Assembly: GCA_963693315.1 (NCBI GenBank)
Contig: OY856188.1
Coordinates: 104,038,462 to 104,102,461 of the forward strand
Length of the DNA stretch: 64,000 bases
Reading direction: 5' to 3'
Source: Diogma glabrata
Lineage: Eukaryota; Arthropoda; Insecta; Diptera; Cylindrotomidae
Shown here piece after piece: positions 55,001 to 64,000 of the stretch. Position 1 is the stretch's first letter. The number at the start of each line of letters is the position of its first letter. The notes beneath the pieces were generated by a model. It saw nothing but the letters and a program-made list of their open reading frames with translations. It had not been told where the DNA came from and did not search any database. Made by a program: the position numbers and the translations under genes.

Positions 55001-57203
55001 TTGAATTTAATTTCGGTAGATGAATGCCAATAATAATTTAATTTGATAATGGATGAATGTCAGTAAAAATTTAATGTTGAATCAGGTTATGGATAATATA
55101 AATCGATGAAATATTGTTGAATTTAATTTCGGTAGATGAATGCCAATAATAATTAATCATGCAACTTTAATTCGATATTCGATGAATGTCGGTAAAAATT
55201 TAATGTTGAATCAGGTGAATATTGATAATATAAATCGATGAAATATTGTTGAATTTAATTTCGGTAGATGAATGCCAATAATAATTAATCATGCAACTTT
55301 AATTCGATATTGGATGAATGTCGGTAAAAATTTAATGTTGAATCAGGTGAATATTGATAATATAAATCGATGAAATATTGTTGAATTTAATTTCGGTAGA
55401 TGAATGCCAATAATAATTTAATTTGATAATAGATGAATGTCAGTAAAAATTTAATGTTGAATCAGGTGAATATCGATAATATAAAGCAATGAAATATTGT
55501 TGAATTTAATTTCGGTAGATGACAGCCAATAATAATTTAATTTGATAATGGATGAATGTCAGTAAAAATTTAATGTTGAATCAGGTTATGGATAATATAA
55601 ATCGATGAAATATTGTTGAATTTAATTTCGGTAGATGAATGCCAATAATAATTAATCATGCAACTTTAATTCGATATTCGATGAATGTCGGTAAAAATTT
55701 AATGTTGAATCAGGTAAAAAAATATTGTTGAATTTAATTTCGGTAGATGAATGTCAATAATAATTAATCATGCAACTTTAATTCGATATTGGATGAATGT
55801 CGGTAAAAATTTAATGTTGAATCAGGTGAATATTGATAATATAAATCGATGAAATATTGTTGAATTTAATTTCGGTAGATGAATGCCAATAATAATTAAT
55901 CATGCAACTTTAATTCGATATTGGATGAATGTCGGTAAAAATTTAATGTTGAATCAGGTGAATATTGATAATATAAATCGATGAAATATTGTTGAATTTA
56001 ATTTCGGTAGATGAATGCCAATAATAATTTAATTTGATAATAGATGAATGTCAGTAAAAATTTAATGTTGAATCAGGTGAATATCGATAATATAAAGCAA
56101 TGAAATATTGTTGAATTTAATTTCGGTAGATGACAGCCAATAATAATTTAATTTGATAATGGATGAATGTCAGTAAAAATTTAATGTTGAATCAGGTTAT
56201 GGATAATATAAATCGATGAAATATTGTTGAATTTAATTTCGGTAGATGAATGCCAATAATAATTAATCATGCAACTTTAATTCGATATTCGATGAATGTC
56301 GGTAAAAATTTAATGTTGAATCAGGTAAAAAAATATTGTTGAATTTAATTTCGGTAGATGAATGCCAATAATAATTAATCATACAACTTTAATTCGATAT
56401 TGGATGAATGTCGGTAAAAATTTAATGTTGAATCAGGTGAATATTGATAATATAAATCGATGAAATATTGTTGAATTTAATTTCGGTAGATGAATGCCAA
56501 TAATAATTTAATTTGATAATGGATGAATGTCAGTAAAAATTTAATTTTGAATCAGGTGAATATCGATAATATAAAGCAATGAAATATTGTTGAATTTAAT
56601 TTCGGTAGATGACAGCCAATAATAATTTAATTTGATAATGGATGAATGTCAGTAAAAATTTAATGTTGAATCAGGTTATGGATAATATAAATCGATGAAA
56701 TATTGTTGAATTTAATTTCGGTAGATGAATGCCAATAATAATTAATCATGCAACTTTAATTCGATATTCGATGAATGTCGGTAAAAATTTAATGTTGAAT
56801 CAGGTAAAAAAATATTGTTGAATTTAATTTCGGTAGATGAATGCCAATAATAATTAATCATACAACTTTAATTCGATATTGGATGAATGTCGGTAAAAAT
56901 TTAATGTTGAATCAGGTGAATATTGATAATATAAATCGATGAAATATTGTTGAATTTAATTTCGGTAGATGAATGCCAATAATAATTTAATTTGATAATG
57001 GATGAATGTCAGTAAAAATTTAATTTTGAATCAGGTGAATATCGATAATATAAAGCAATGAAATATTGTTGAATTTAATTTCGGTAGATGACAGCCAATA
57101 ATAATTTAATTTGATAATGGATGAATGTCAGTAAAAATTTAATGTTGAATCAGGTGACTATTGATAATATAAATCGATGAAATATTGTTGAATTTAATTT
57201 CGG
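55001..57203. repeat. Satellite array with higher-order repeats, 18 monomers of 112-132 bp
   Basis: TTGAATTTAATTTCGGT starts monomers at 55001, 55117, 55249, 55381, 55500, 55616, 55728, 55860, 55992, 56111, 56227, 56339, 56471, 56590, 56706, 56818, 56950, 57069 and 57188. Lengths run 116, 132, 132, 119, 116, 112, 132, 132, 119, 116, 112, 132, 119, 116, 112, 132, 119, 119. Thus a 5-monomer block (132-132-119-116-112 = 611 bp) gives way to a 4-monomer block (132-119-116-112 = 479 bp). The marker GACAGCC occurs at 55521, 56132, 56611 and 57090, spacings 611, 479 and 479. The pattern is a record of unequal exchange in whole-monomer steps. No coding. Confidence 0.97.
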
Positions 57204-58029
57204 TTTAAGGTACAAACAAGATTCTAAAGTTTACTATTGTACCGTTTGTCACACAAAAGGATAGCGATTTTATTCTAATCGGACGGCACATGAACAATTT
57301 TCTAATTTTTTTCTTATCTTTCTTTTATTAGTTCAAAACACACATACAAAGTTTAAATTATTATTTTTTTTTCTTTAAGCTTATGTACAAGTTCCAAAAG
57401 GAAAAATTTTTCTAATAGTTTTATAATTTAACTACATTATACAAGTAAAGTTTTATATTCTCATTCTTTTTTTTTTATAAACATACAAAACTAAAGGCTG
57501 TTTTACACGGACCAGTTTTTTGTCCAGAAAAGTATTCATTTTTGTATCCAGTCAAAAATGGACATTTTAAGCAAAAAATGAAGCTAGTTCTTATTTATTT
57601 TCAGTTTCATATTTATTTTATGCGCAACAGCCGTCTGCACAAATGAAAAATGGACATACATCCAGTTTCTGACCAAAAAATAGAGCATGCTCTATTTTTT
57701 CTTCATTTTTACAACAGTTTATGCGACGATTTATTACGATTTATTATTTATTTTATCTTCGTAGAATCAAACAAAACAAAACAAACAAAACAAAACATAG
57801 GCGCATGCGCATGCACCAGTTGCAAATTCAATCTCTCTGAAGATGAATTAATTATTCGAAACATGTAAGAGAAAATAGTAAATAAAAAAGAAAAATATTA
57901 TAAATTATAAATAGTGTTTTTTTTAAACCGTAAAATCAATAGTGGGAACTTTGCCTCTAAAAGAAAAACAACAAATTGTTATATAGTGATTTTACCGCAC
58001 TCCGAAAACAAAAATTAAAATCAGTCTAC
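57204..58029. other. AT-rich region, possible element end at 57490-57720
   Basis: 57493-57720 contains GGCTGTTTTACACGGACCAG, CAAAAATGGACATTTTAAGC and CAAATGAAAAATGGACATAC phrases like those at DNA transposon ends, but no clean inverted pair was confirmed. GCGCATGCGCATGCACC is at 57800. No gene. Confidence 0.35.
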
Positions 58030-58200
58030 ATATCAAAATACTATTCAAATTCAAACATTTGAAAAGTGTAGAAGATCTTCCCCGTTCTGGCAGGCCGCCA
58101 ATTTTGTCAGTTGTGGACAAAAGAGCGATAGTGCGTAGGGTTAGGGCTAATCGCTCTGAAAGTGCAGTCAGAATAGTTGAGGAACTGAATAGTTGAGAAT
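58030..58200 (+). pseudogene. Tc1/mariner transposase N-terminal scrap
   Basis: The plus strand reads FKHLKSVEDLPRSGRPPILS, then VVDKRAIVRRVRANRSESAV, then RIVEELN. The G-S-V-E-D-L-P-R-S-G-R-P link between the two helix-turn-helix units is diagnostic of Tc1-like transposases (here K-S-V-E-D-L). A duplicated GAATAGTTGAG phrase follows at 58168-58215 and the frame is lost. Confidence 0.82.
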
Positions 58201-58359
58201 AGTCAGAATAGTTGAGAATACCAAAACTTTTAACATCTGTAAACTCCATATATGATCAAAACGAAAAATTCAGATATTTCCTTAATGATAGCGAAGACGA
58301 AGAAGAAGAGAATACAGAAGACTTTCTTGATAAGACAAAAATATAGCCAGTATCGTTTA

Positions 58360-58520
58360 AGATAGCATAAACTGCTTTAAAGGAGCTCTTAACGATTTAT
58401 AACCAATGCCTTAAACAAAATAAATTGCAACCACTACCATGTGATGCTCGCACCTTGTTTAATACACCACAGAAGATTGCAAGTATAATACCATTGGATG
58501 GTGGTTTGTATTGGTGTTAA
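58360..58520 (+). pseudogene. Scrap of an unassigned multi-copy protein (LPCDARTLFNTP)
   Basis: The plus strand reads ALKELLTIYNQCLKQNKL, then QPLPCDARTLFNTPQKIASI, then IPLDGGLYW and a stop. L..L......LP.DARTLL.TP.......I..GG.Y is a pattern I recall from multi-copy uncharacterised proteins of cnidarians and arthropods; no function is known to me. Confidence 0.45.
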
Positions 58521-58596
58521 ATGTTGCTTAATCGAGGTGTTAAATGTTGCTTAATCTTATTTCAAATCCTTAGATAGTCAATATTATTCGCGTTCA

Positions 58597-58696
58597 TACC
58601 ACAAATAGAATAATACTATTTTGTGGTATAAACACCCAAAGTATCGATAGTTTAATGGCGAAACACTATTATCCTATTAAACTATCGGTGGTATAA
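58597..58696. repeat. Two adjacent hairpins
   Basis: TACCACAAATAG/CTATTTTGTGGTA pair at 58597-58629 with a 7-base loop. CGATAGTTTAAT/ATTAAACTATCG pair at 58645-58686 with a loop of about 18. GTGGTATAAAC occurs after each. It looks like a compact repeat or MITE remnant. Confidence 0.75.
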
Positions 58697-58737
58697 ACTT
58701 AGAGTTTCAGTTTTAAAAAACCTCAATAATACTTACT

Positions 58738-59150
58738 TCTACATGTGTAGTATCATCACTTTGAATTGTTGAATCTCTGTTGATACCCAAATCAACATCG
58801 GAATCGGTAAGAGGTACTAACGGCAAGTCCGAATCAAAATTAATTGAGTCCAGTATTTGTGACTGAAACAATGTTAATTTATAAACAATGAAATATTTAA
58901 TATTTAATAAAAATTAAGCAGGAAATTTACATCTATAGAATCCAACTCCAATAACCCCACTTCACTTCTGAAAAGAACAAATATTTTATGAACTGTAAGT
59001 TTATTATAATGAATAAGGGAAACATACTCGTATTGAAAATTAATTATTGAGGAGATCGAATCAATGAATGAGGACATCTTTAATCTTGAATTAATTGCTG
59101 CCGATAAGGGGTAGTATTTAATTAAAACTGATAAGACAACAAAGCTCCAA
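58738..59150 (-). other. Possible chain of short acidic exons, unknown gene
   Basis: Minus strand. An exon-like stretch 58866-58738 follows TTGTTTCAG, reads QILDSINFDSDLPLVPLTDS then DVDLGINRDSTIQSDDTTHV, and ends at GTAAGTATT. Another lies at about 58968-58932 (after TTTTCAG, SEVGLLELDSID, then GTAAAT), and a third near 59090-59040 contains SFIDSISSIINFQ. The recurring L..DSI... phrase and consistent splice signals suggest real, perhaps host or transposon, exons. No family is recognised. Confidence 0.4.
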
Positions 59151-59309
59151 AATGACATAAACTTTTATCCTATTTAAAAATTTTTTAATCATCTTGTTTT
59201 GTAACCTGTTTCCAATCTGTTTGGTTAATTAAATTAACGGCAATTTATAGATCATTAGGCATCAGTAACTTATTGATATAATATAAAATAATTCTAAATC
59301 ATTTTATCC

Positions 59310-59455
59310 TATTTAAACATGTTTAAACATGTTTAAACACGTTTAAATATGATCATATTTAAACATGTTTAAACACGTTTAAACACAGTTTGCCAGGGTA
59401 CCTTGAACCAGGGTACCTTGCCAGGGTACCTTGAACCAGGGTAGCTGAACCATCC
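59310..59455. repeat. GTTTAAAC palindrome cluster and GGTACCTTG repeats
   Basis: 59314-59395 is built of TTTAAACATG / TTTAAACACG units in a larger palindrome centred on ATGATCAT (59350-59357). 59386-59450 then has four copies of CCAGGGTA(CCTTG) with GAACC links. Confidence 0.88.
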
Positions 59456-59483
59456 CCTTGACGGGACCCATCCACATCCATCC

Positions 59484-60705
59484 GTAGTCGTAACGTCGTA
59501 ACGGCTAGTCTCATTTTTTAAGGCGAAAAATAAAATGTAAAATTTTTGCAGACTTTGCTGATGCCCCGAGTCTCAGTGATATAAAAGATATATATGCCAA
59601 ATTTCAAAAAGATTGGATAATATTTAGAGGTTGCACACTTTGATCAGTTTTATAAAAGTAGGCAAAAAATACGATTTTTCAATGTTAATTATTTTTATTG
59701 GGAAAACTAGAAATCACAAACTTAAAATAATATTAAAACTAGACACGATTAATAAGATTAATAGATAGTATGATAGGCAAAACATGTGTAATATTAATCC
59801 CCTTTGAACGATGCAATCCCTACTTTTGTTCGCTTGGGGACAACTTTTCTGTGATGCTCGACTACCCTCAACAATAACTGTTTTTTGTTCGTCCCTGACC
59901 GATTTGTTAAACTTTTTCATCAGAGCAATTCTTTTTTCTGCGGTTTCATTGACCACCTTGAGAGCGTTCACATGGCTTCTTAGAGAATCACTGCAGTATT
60001 CTGTCACGTCGTGGATCCCAAACAATTCCAAAAACGTCTTTGTCTTATTAGTAACGAAATGGCTCAGGTCTTTTCCTTCTAAAGCTAGGTTTTTACCATC
60101 TAATCGTTTTATTTCCTTTTTCTTTACAGGTTCGGTTTCTAAAATTTTAGTCATATTTTCCTTATCAGCCTGAGTAACGCGTTCGTCCAAAAAAACCAAT
60201 CCTACGTTTGTTTCTGACAGGTACCAAAGGTGTCTCTTAGCAAGTGTGAGAGCACTTTTTTGACGTCTTCATCTGGGTAAGTGCTCAGAACTGTAGCATA
60301 TCCAAATCATTCTTTGGAGCCCATCGACTTGCAATCGCTTCGTGCCAAAAGCGAACATATATGAGGCTGGTAAAATGTGCAACTCGTTTCATTCCTTTCA
60401 ATTCTCGTTGAGGAATATTCAACTGTTTAGTGAAGAGGACAATTTTAAGTGCATATATTGCCTTTGCCATCCACCTCGCTTGATGCAGAGCCCCTGGGAT
60501 CCTGATACAAAGTACTTCAATATTAGAAATTTCACTAGTTTAAGATAAAAGTGATCAATGTGTGCAACCCCTAAATATTATCCAATCTTCTTGAAATTTG
60601 GCATACATATCTTTTACATCACTGAAACTTGGGGCGTAAGCAAAGTCATATGAAAATCATATCTTTGGAAAAATGAAACACCCTAGGCTAGTCGTTGACG
60701 TAACT
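59484..60705 (-). mobile_element. Inverted-repeat element, ~1.2 kb, with a truncated gene of unassigned family
   Basis: The arms at about 59552-59655 and 60548-60651 are reverse complements at roughly 90% (AGATTGGATAATATTTAG.GGTTGCACAC in both), with looser pairing out to CCGTAGT at 59484 and ACTACGG at about 60705. The minus strand between them encodes a broken protein: RWMAKAIYALKIVLF (about 60475), a frame change near 60240, then an ORF. It looks like an internally deleted DNA transposon. Superfamily and TSD are not determined. Confidence 0.7.
59714..60480 (-). pseudogene. Protein of an unassigned multi-copy family within the 1.2-kb element
   Basis: Minus strand 60480-60285 reads RWMAKAIYALKIVLFTKQLN, then HFTSLIYVRFWHEAIASRWA, then PKNDLDML. 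After a frame change near 60200-60240 it continues GLVFLDERVTQADKENMTKI, then KDLSHFVTNKTKTFLELFGI, then LKVVNETAEKRIALMKKFN, to about 59800. The run ARWMAKAIY.LKI.LF.......RE......F....Y...W......A..APKNDL...L and the later ...LKV.NDTAERG..L...F.. are, as I recall, typical of multi-copy uncharacterised arthropod proteins. No catalytic motif can be named. It lacks its N-terminus. Confidence 0.6.
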
Positions 60706-60835
60706 ACGGCTCGGGATCTTGAGAACCTGGTATCAGCTGGATGATTCTTATAACTCGTATCAAAATATATTGTTGGTCGTATTAGGTCAAACATTGCTTG
60801 TAATCTCTCCGATATATTTTATTGATTTAATTAGA
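60706..60835. other. Spacer between two inverted-repeat elements
   Basis: Short AT-rich stretch; nothing is seen. Confidence 0.5.
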
Positions 60836-61345
60836 GAGCAATTTCACGAAGATTCAACAACGTTTTGACTTGACCCCTTTTAATTTTGATTATTTTTTGT
60901 TTATAGATAGTCTTTGATAAATAAAAAATACAAGTTCTCTTAGAATTTTTTTTTTCGACCAGGGGTCTTCACAGGGTGCCCCTCAGTTTTTTGTTATTTT
61001 GTGATGTGAGTGCATTTTGACGAGCGATTGTAGTAAAACTACTGAATCGATTTTCATAAATGATATGTCGTTGAATAGGTATTAAAACAAAGTTTTTAAA
61101 AATGTACACTGTTAATTTTTTGAAATAATTTTTAACGGTGTAACATGAGAAAAAAACGGTGTAATTGAAAAAAAGATGGCATAGCCTTTGTTTTTTTTTT
61201 TTTTAAACTAAATTGAAGCTTATTTTATATCTAACCACTTGTGAAAGTTTAGGAGATGCATTATTTTTTGTTTTAGAGATAAAGTTCGTTGTGCATATGA
61301 CTGTCGGGAATCAGTTTTTTTTGTTCTGTAGGAAAATTATAAAAA
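60836..61345 (+). repeat. Left ~510-bp terminal inverted repeat
   Basis: Pairs with 62819-63332. It ends inward at AAATTATAAAAATGGCG (61328-61345). Differences between the arms are mainly single bases and length changes in A/T runs. Confidence 0.92.
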
Positions 61346-61558
61346 TGGCGTTATAAACTAAGAGATTTTTTTTATGTTAAATATCAAATATTTTATTATT
61401 AGATGAACTTTTTAAAATATTATAAAAATTACATATGTAGTAAAATAAATACAATTGTTAAAAATGATTTACTTATTTTACAAACAGAAGTTTCTTACAC
61501 CTCTTTTATCCTTCGCAGATGAATGCTGAAAATTATTTTCATGTAGAGAAAATTATTT

Positions 61559-62224
61559 TCATGTAGCATTACTTCCAAATATATCTTGAATCTCCTGCAT
61601 TTTCATTTCTTGCGGTAAAATTGACAACATTTTTTGTTTTTCAGCATAATCCCCATTGTCGAAATGTATCTTTAGGTTTCTAATAATTTCTTCATAACGT
61701 TGCCTTATTTTTGCATTTTCAGACAACTCAAATACTTCTCCAGTCAAACGTTCCTGAATAGACTTAGTTATTTGAACGGCTTTTTGTTTCCTGTAGTCGA
61801 GACTGCCACACAAATTTATTTTAAGTGGTGAAAGATGATCCGATATATGCGGCACAATATTTTCGTTTAAATTATTAATTAGCCCATCACGCTCTATGTT
61901 AATCAAGTTTGGTGTTTGAACATAATCTCGATTAAATCTGGCACCAATCAGTTGATCGGTTTGCATTTCATCTGATGTTTCATTTGAAGATGCGTCATTG
62001 GATACTGCATCGTCACCCACTGTTAGTGATGTTGATAAATCTGAACCAGAAGGTAGTGTTGACTGATTGATTAAATTTAAATAACACGATGAACATATTC
62101 GCTTATTCTCCATTGCACTAATCCCAAGAAAATCTAAATGTTGTCGAACATTCTCTGTGATTTTCCATTTATTTGAAGAACACTTAGAATTTGAAAATGG
62201 TTTAACGCATTTATATTCACTCAT
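61559..62224 (-). CDS. 221-residue protein of unassigned transposon-linked family
   Basis: Starts at ATG 62224 and runs to TGA at 61559 with no break. Residues 5-50 carry spaced cysteines (C6, C15, then C43, C46 in RICSSCYLNL), possibly a zinc-binding site. The middle is Ser/Asp-rich and probably disordered. The last 80 residues are helical and charged: DYRKQKAVQITKSIQERLTG, then YEEIIRNLKIHFDNGDYAEK, then LPQEMKMQEIQDIFGSNAT. That last stretch (LP....M..IQ..FG.....) resembles a hinge preceding a larger C-terminal part in multi-copy proteins I recall but cannot name, perhaps the family at 46790-47400. A splice donor-like GTAATG at the end and TTTTCAG 40 bases on suggest the ORF may continue by splicing. 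It sits alone between the 510-bp TIRs, so a role in movement is inferred. Confidence 0.55.
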   Translation of the reverse strand: MSEYKCVKPFSNSKCSSNKWKITENVRQHLDFLGISAMENKRICSSCYLNLINQSTLPSGSDLSTSLTVGDDAVSNDASSNETSDEMQTDQLIGARFNRDYVQTPNLINIERDGLINNLNENIVPHISDHLSPLKINLCGSLDYRKQKAVQITKSIQERLTGEVFELSENAKIRQRYEEIIRNLKIHFDNGDYAEKQKMLSILPQEMKMQEIQDIFGSNAT

Positions 62225-62818
62225 TTTAGAAAAATTAAATTTTGAAAGTTTTTGTTAAAGTAATAGAAATTAACTGATAGTGACCAATTTTAAACTTCAT
62301 TTATATAACAAAAATAGGATTAAAAATAGTAATGCAGGCATCAATAAAGATTATATACGCCTATTTTTTATGACCAAATATAATTACTCTACATTTACTA
62401 CTCTACAGCATCTATTCAACCTTTTGAAATCTTTGTCTTAATTGCAGCCATATATGATTTAAAATCCTTAAGATGGTTTTTATTTATTTTTAATCCATAT
62501 TAGTTTACGCCTATATTCACTTAAAATTAAAAGTAGGATTTTCAAATTTTTCAATCATGCATATCTGTAAAACAGCCTCCTTTTAAAAGATTAACGGATT
62601 AACAGGTAAATTCACAGGTAAATTAGAACAAAATTCAATTTTATTTAAAAAAAAAATAAAAAAGTGGGATTAGATGCTAGCTTCATCTTTTAAACTTGTT
62701 TTCTTATGTAACACCGTTGAATAGGATTAAAAAACTAACAATGCACAATTTCAAAAGTTTCTTTTTAACAAAAAAAACCTTTTTAACCTTTTAAAAAAAA
62801 ATCTGAATCTAAAAATCG

Positions 62819-63332
62819 CCATTTTTATAATTTTCCTTCAGAACAAAAAAAACTGATTCCCGACAGTCATATGCACAACGAATTTTATCTTTAAAACAAA
62901 AAATAATGCATCTCCTAAACTTTCACAAGTGGTTAGATATAAAATAAGCTTCATTTTAGTTTAAAAAAAAAAGGCTATGCCATCTTTTTTTCAATTACAC
63001 CGTTTTTTTCTTATGTTACACCGTTAAAAATTATTTCAAAAAATTAACAGTGTACATTTTTAAATACTTTGTTCTAATACCTATTCAACGACATATCATT
63101 TATGAAAATCGATTGAGTAGTTTTTCTACAATCGCTCGTCGAAATGCACTCACATCACAAAATAACAAAAAATTGAGGGGCACCCTGTGAAGACCCCTGG
63201 TCGAAAAAAAAATTCTAAGAGAACTTGTATTTTTTAATTATGAAAGACTATCCATAAACAAAAATTAATCAAAATTAAAAGGGGTCAAGTCAAAATTTCC
63301 CAAAAATTTGCTGAACTTGCGTGAAATTGCTC
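62819..63332 (-). repeat. Right ~510-bp terminal inverted repeat
   Basis: Reverse complement of 60836-61345. It ends with GTGAAATTGCTC at 63332, directly followed by an (AT)n tract and the tip of another element. Confidence 0.92.
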
Positions 63333-63352
63333 ATATATATATATATAATAAG

Positions 63353-64000
63353 CTTGCCAGATCGCCCGGCTAAAGCCGGACTCGCCCGGCTTTTTTGGTA
63401 AAACTTGGCTGAAAAATCGCCCGGTTCGGACGCCCGGATTTCTAAACAAAATCCGGAAATCGCCCGGATTTTTCCAACATTTGTTCATTGAAAAAAAAAA
63501 ATGTATATATATAATATTAATTCGTTTTATAGTCAAAATTTCAATAATCTGTATCTTTCTTATTCAAATATGTTTCACATGTTAAATCGTGTTATTTTCA
63601 ATGTTTCATATGAAAATATATAAACAATTGACATCATTTCAACGTTTTATAATTTATATATTGTGCTCTCGTTCGTTCAATCGTTTGCTGCAAATCGTGG
63701 AGTTTGGTTTAGTTATCCCAGCGGCGGCCAATACGACAACTGAGCGCGTATTTTCTCACATCAATGACATAAGGACAAAAGAAAAAGGCAAATTGACACT
63801 GGAAAACGTTCGGGCACAATTGATGGTAAAATTCAACTGGAAGGAGACATGTCCAGAGTTTTATACAAAAATAAAATAAGATGCTGGTTTTCTCCAAAAA
63901 GTTGCTGGAAGTGAAAAATACAAAATGAGAGCTGATAGTTTGTTTGGTACTCAAGAGAGTGGACAGTCATCGACTTCGATGGAGATTGATTGAATAAAAT
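63353..64000 (+). mobile_element. hAT element, left end and transposase tail, runs off the window
   Basis: From 63353 CTTGCCAGATCGCCCGGCTA starts a CCCGG-rich terminal region: GCCCGG occurs at least six times in 63365-63472, in both orientations with CCGGGC/CCGG. CTTGCCA...CCCGG ends are typical of some hAT families. A transposase tail follows only 300 bp later, so most of the gene is deleted. The other end lies outside the window. Confidence 0.72.
63661..63993 (+). pseudogene. hAT transposase C-terminal dimerisation region
   Basis: Plus strand: LLQIVEFGLVIPAAANTTTE, then RVFSHINDIRTKEKGKLTLE, then NVRAQLMVKFNWKETCPEFY. This is the hAT dimerisation block (LP.. . S.ERVFS.IN.....R..L....V..L......). 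An in-frame TAA at 63877-63879 is followed by a continuing tail (GFLQKVAGSEKYKMRADSLF) to the true stop at about 63991. The N-terminal BED finger and catalytic core are missing. Confidence 0.88.

Larger units (their letters stand above)
60836..63332 (-). mobile_element. ~2.5-kb element with ~510-bp terminal inverted repeats and one ORF
   Basis: 60836-61345 and 62819-63332 are reverse complements over about 510 bp at high identity. Both contain TGACTTGACCCC, CGACCAGGGGTCTTCACAGG and the reversed GGCATAGCC...AACGGTGTAA phrases. The outer tips read GAGCAATTTCACG in each direction. The single ORF inside (62224-61559) is uninterrupted, so the element may be fairly young. TIRs this long are unusual for small cut-and-paste elements. 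The TSD is not clear (TTAGA against ATATA outside the tips). The superfamily is unassigned. Confidence 0.85.

Noticed and set aside
55001..57203. CRISPR-like array
   Set aside because: Repeats and 'spacers' recur together as 112-132 bp monomers with higher-order periodicity; this is satellite DNA in a eukaryote.

Overview
This is eukaryotic, strongly AT-rich DNA (long A/T runs, spliced fragments with GT...AG junctions, transposable elements everywhere). No intact host gene is visible. The mix of Jockey-like LINEs, a Penelope-like element, pogo/Tigger, PIF/Harbinger, hAT, Crypton-like and Polinton-like remnants, a primer-binding site matching the 3' end of tRNA-Lys, and an Atg9 exon fragment with an arthropod-like sequence suggest an arthropod, probably an insect. 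The species cannot be named from the sequence. Family calls rest on motif recognition, not on a search.

Layout. 1-1325: end of a decayed Jockey-type LINE on the minus strand. 1699-2075: an Atg9 exon fragment, abutted by the first of three copies of a ~206-bp tRNA-like (SINE-like) repeat. 2.3-10 kb: mostly AT-rich DNA without genes, with one imperfect hairpin and one 97-bp tandem array. 10-15.3 kb: a low-copy repeat region with short blocks that recur in the same order at 43.9-57 kb. 12.8-21.8 kb: a Tigger element split by about 6.6 kb of inserted DNA, which includes a RING-finger-bearing retrotransposon Gag (minus strand), a tRNA-Lys primer-binding site and a LINE 3' end with a clean 12-bp target-site duplication (TSD). 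22-25 kb: two Harbinger transposase remnants. 28.8-31.1 kb: a complete-length but broken Tigger element. 31-35 kb: a Harbinger N-terminal scrap, tandem arrays and a spliced Myb/SANT-like gene remnant.

35.1-43.3 kb is a nest of elements: an 8.2-kb hAT with a perfect 8-bp TSD contains a Jockey LINE, which contains a 2.3-kb hAT with its own perfect 8-bp TSD, which contains a 1.3-kb terminal-inverted-repeat (TIR) element, which contains a 222-bp palindrome. A Crypton-like recombinase fragment also lies in the outer hAT. 43.9-54.9 kb holds Polinton-like, Penelope-like and Ty3/gypsy-like remnants, two MITEs and unassigned decayed coding sequence. 55.0-57.2 kb is a satellite with two higher-order repeat forms. 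58-64 kb holds a Tc1-like scrap, two elements with long inverted repeats carrying proteins of unassigned families, and the start of another hAT.

The window is best read as a graveyard and nesting ground of transposons. Nearly every coding stretch is interrupted by stops, frameshifts or insertions. The least explained parts are the long-inverted-repeat elements at 59.5-63.3 kb, the RING-Gag retroelement, the higher-order satellite, and the collinear short blocks shared by the 10-15 kb and 44-57 kb regions.
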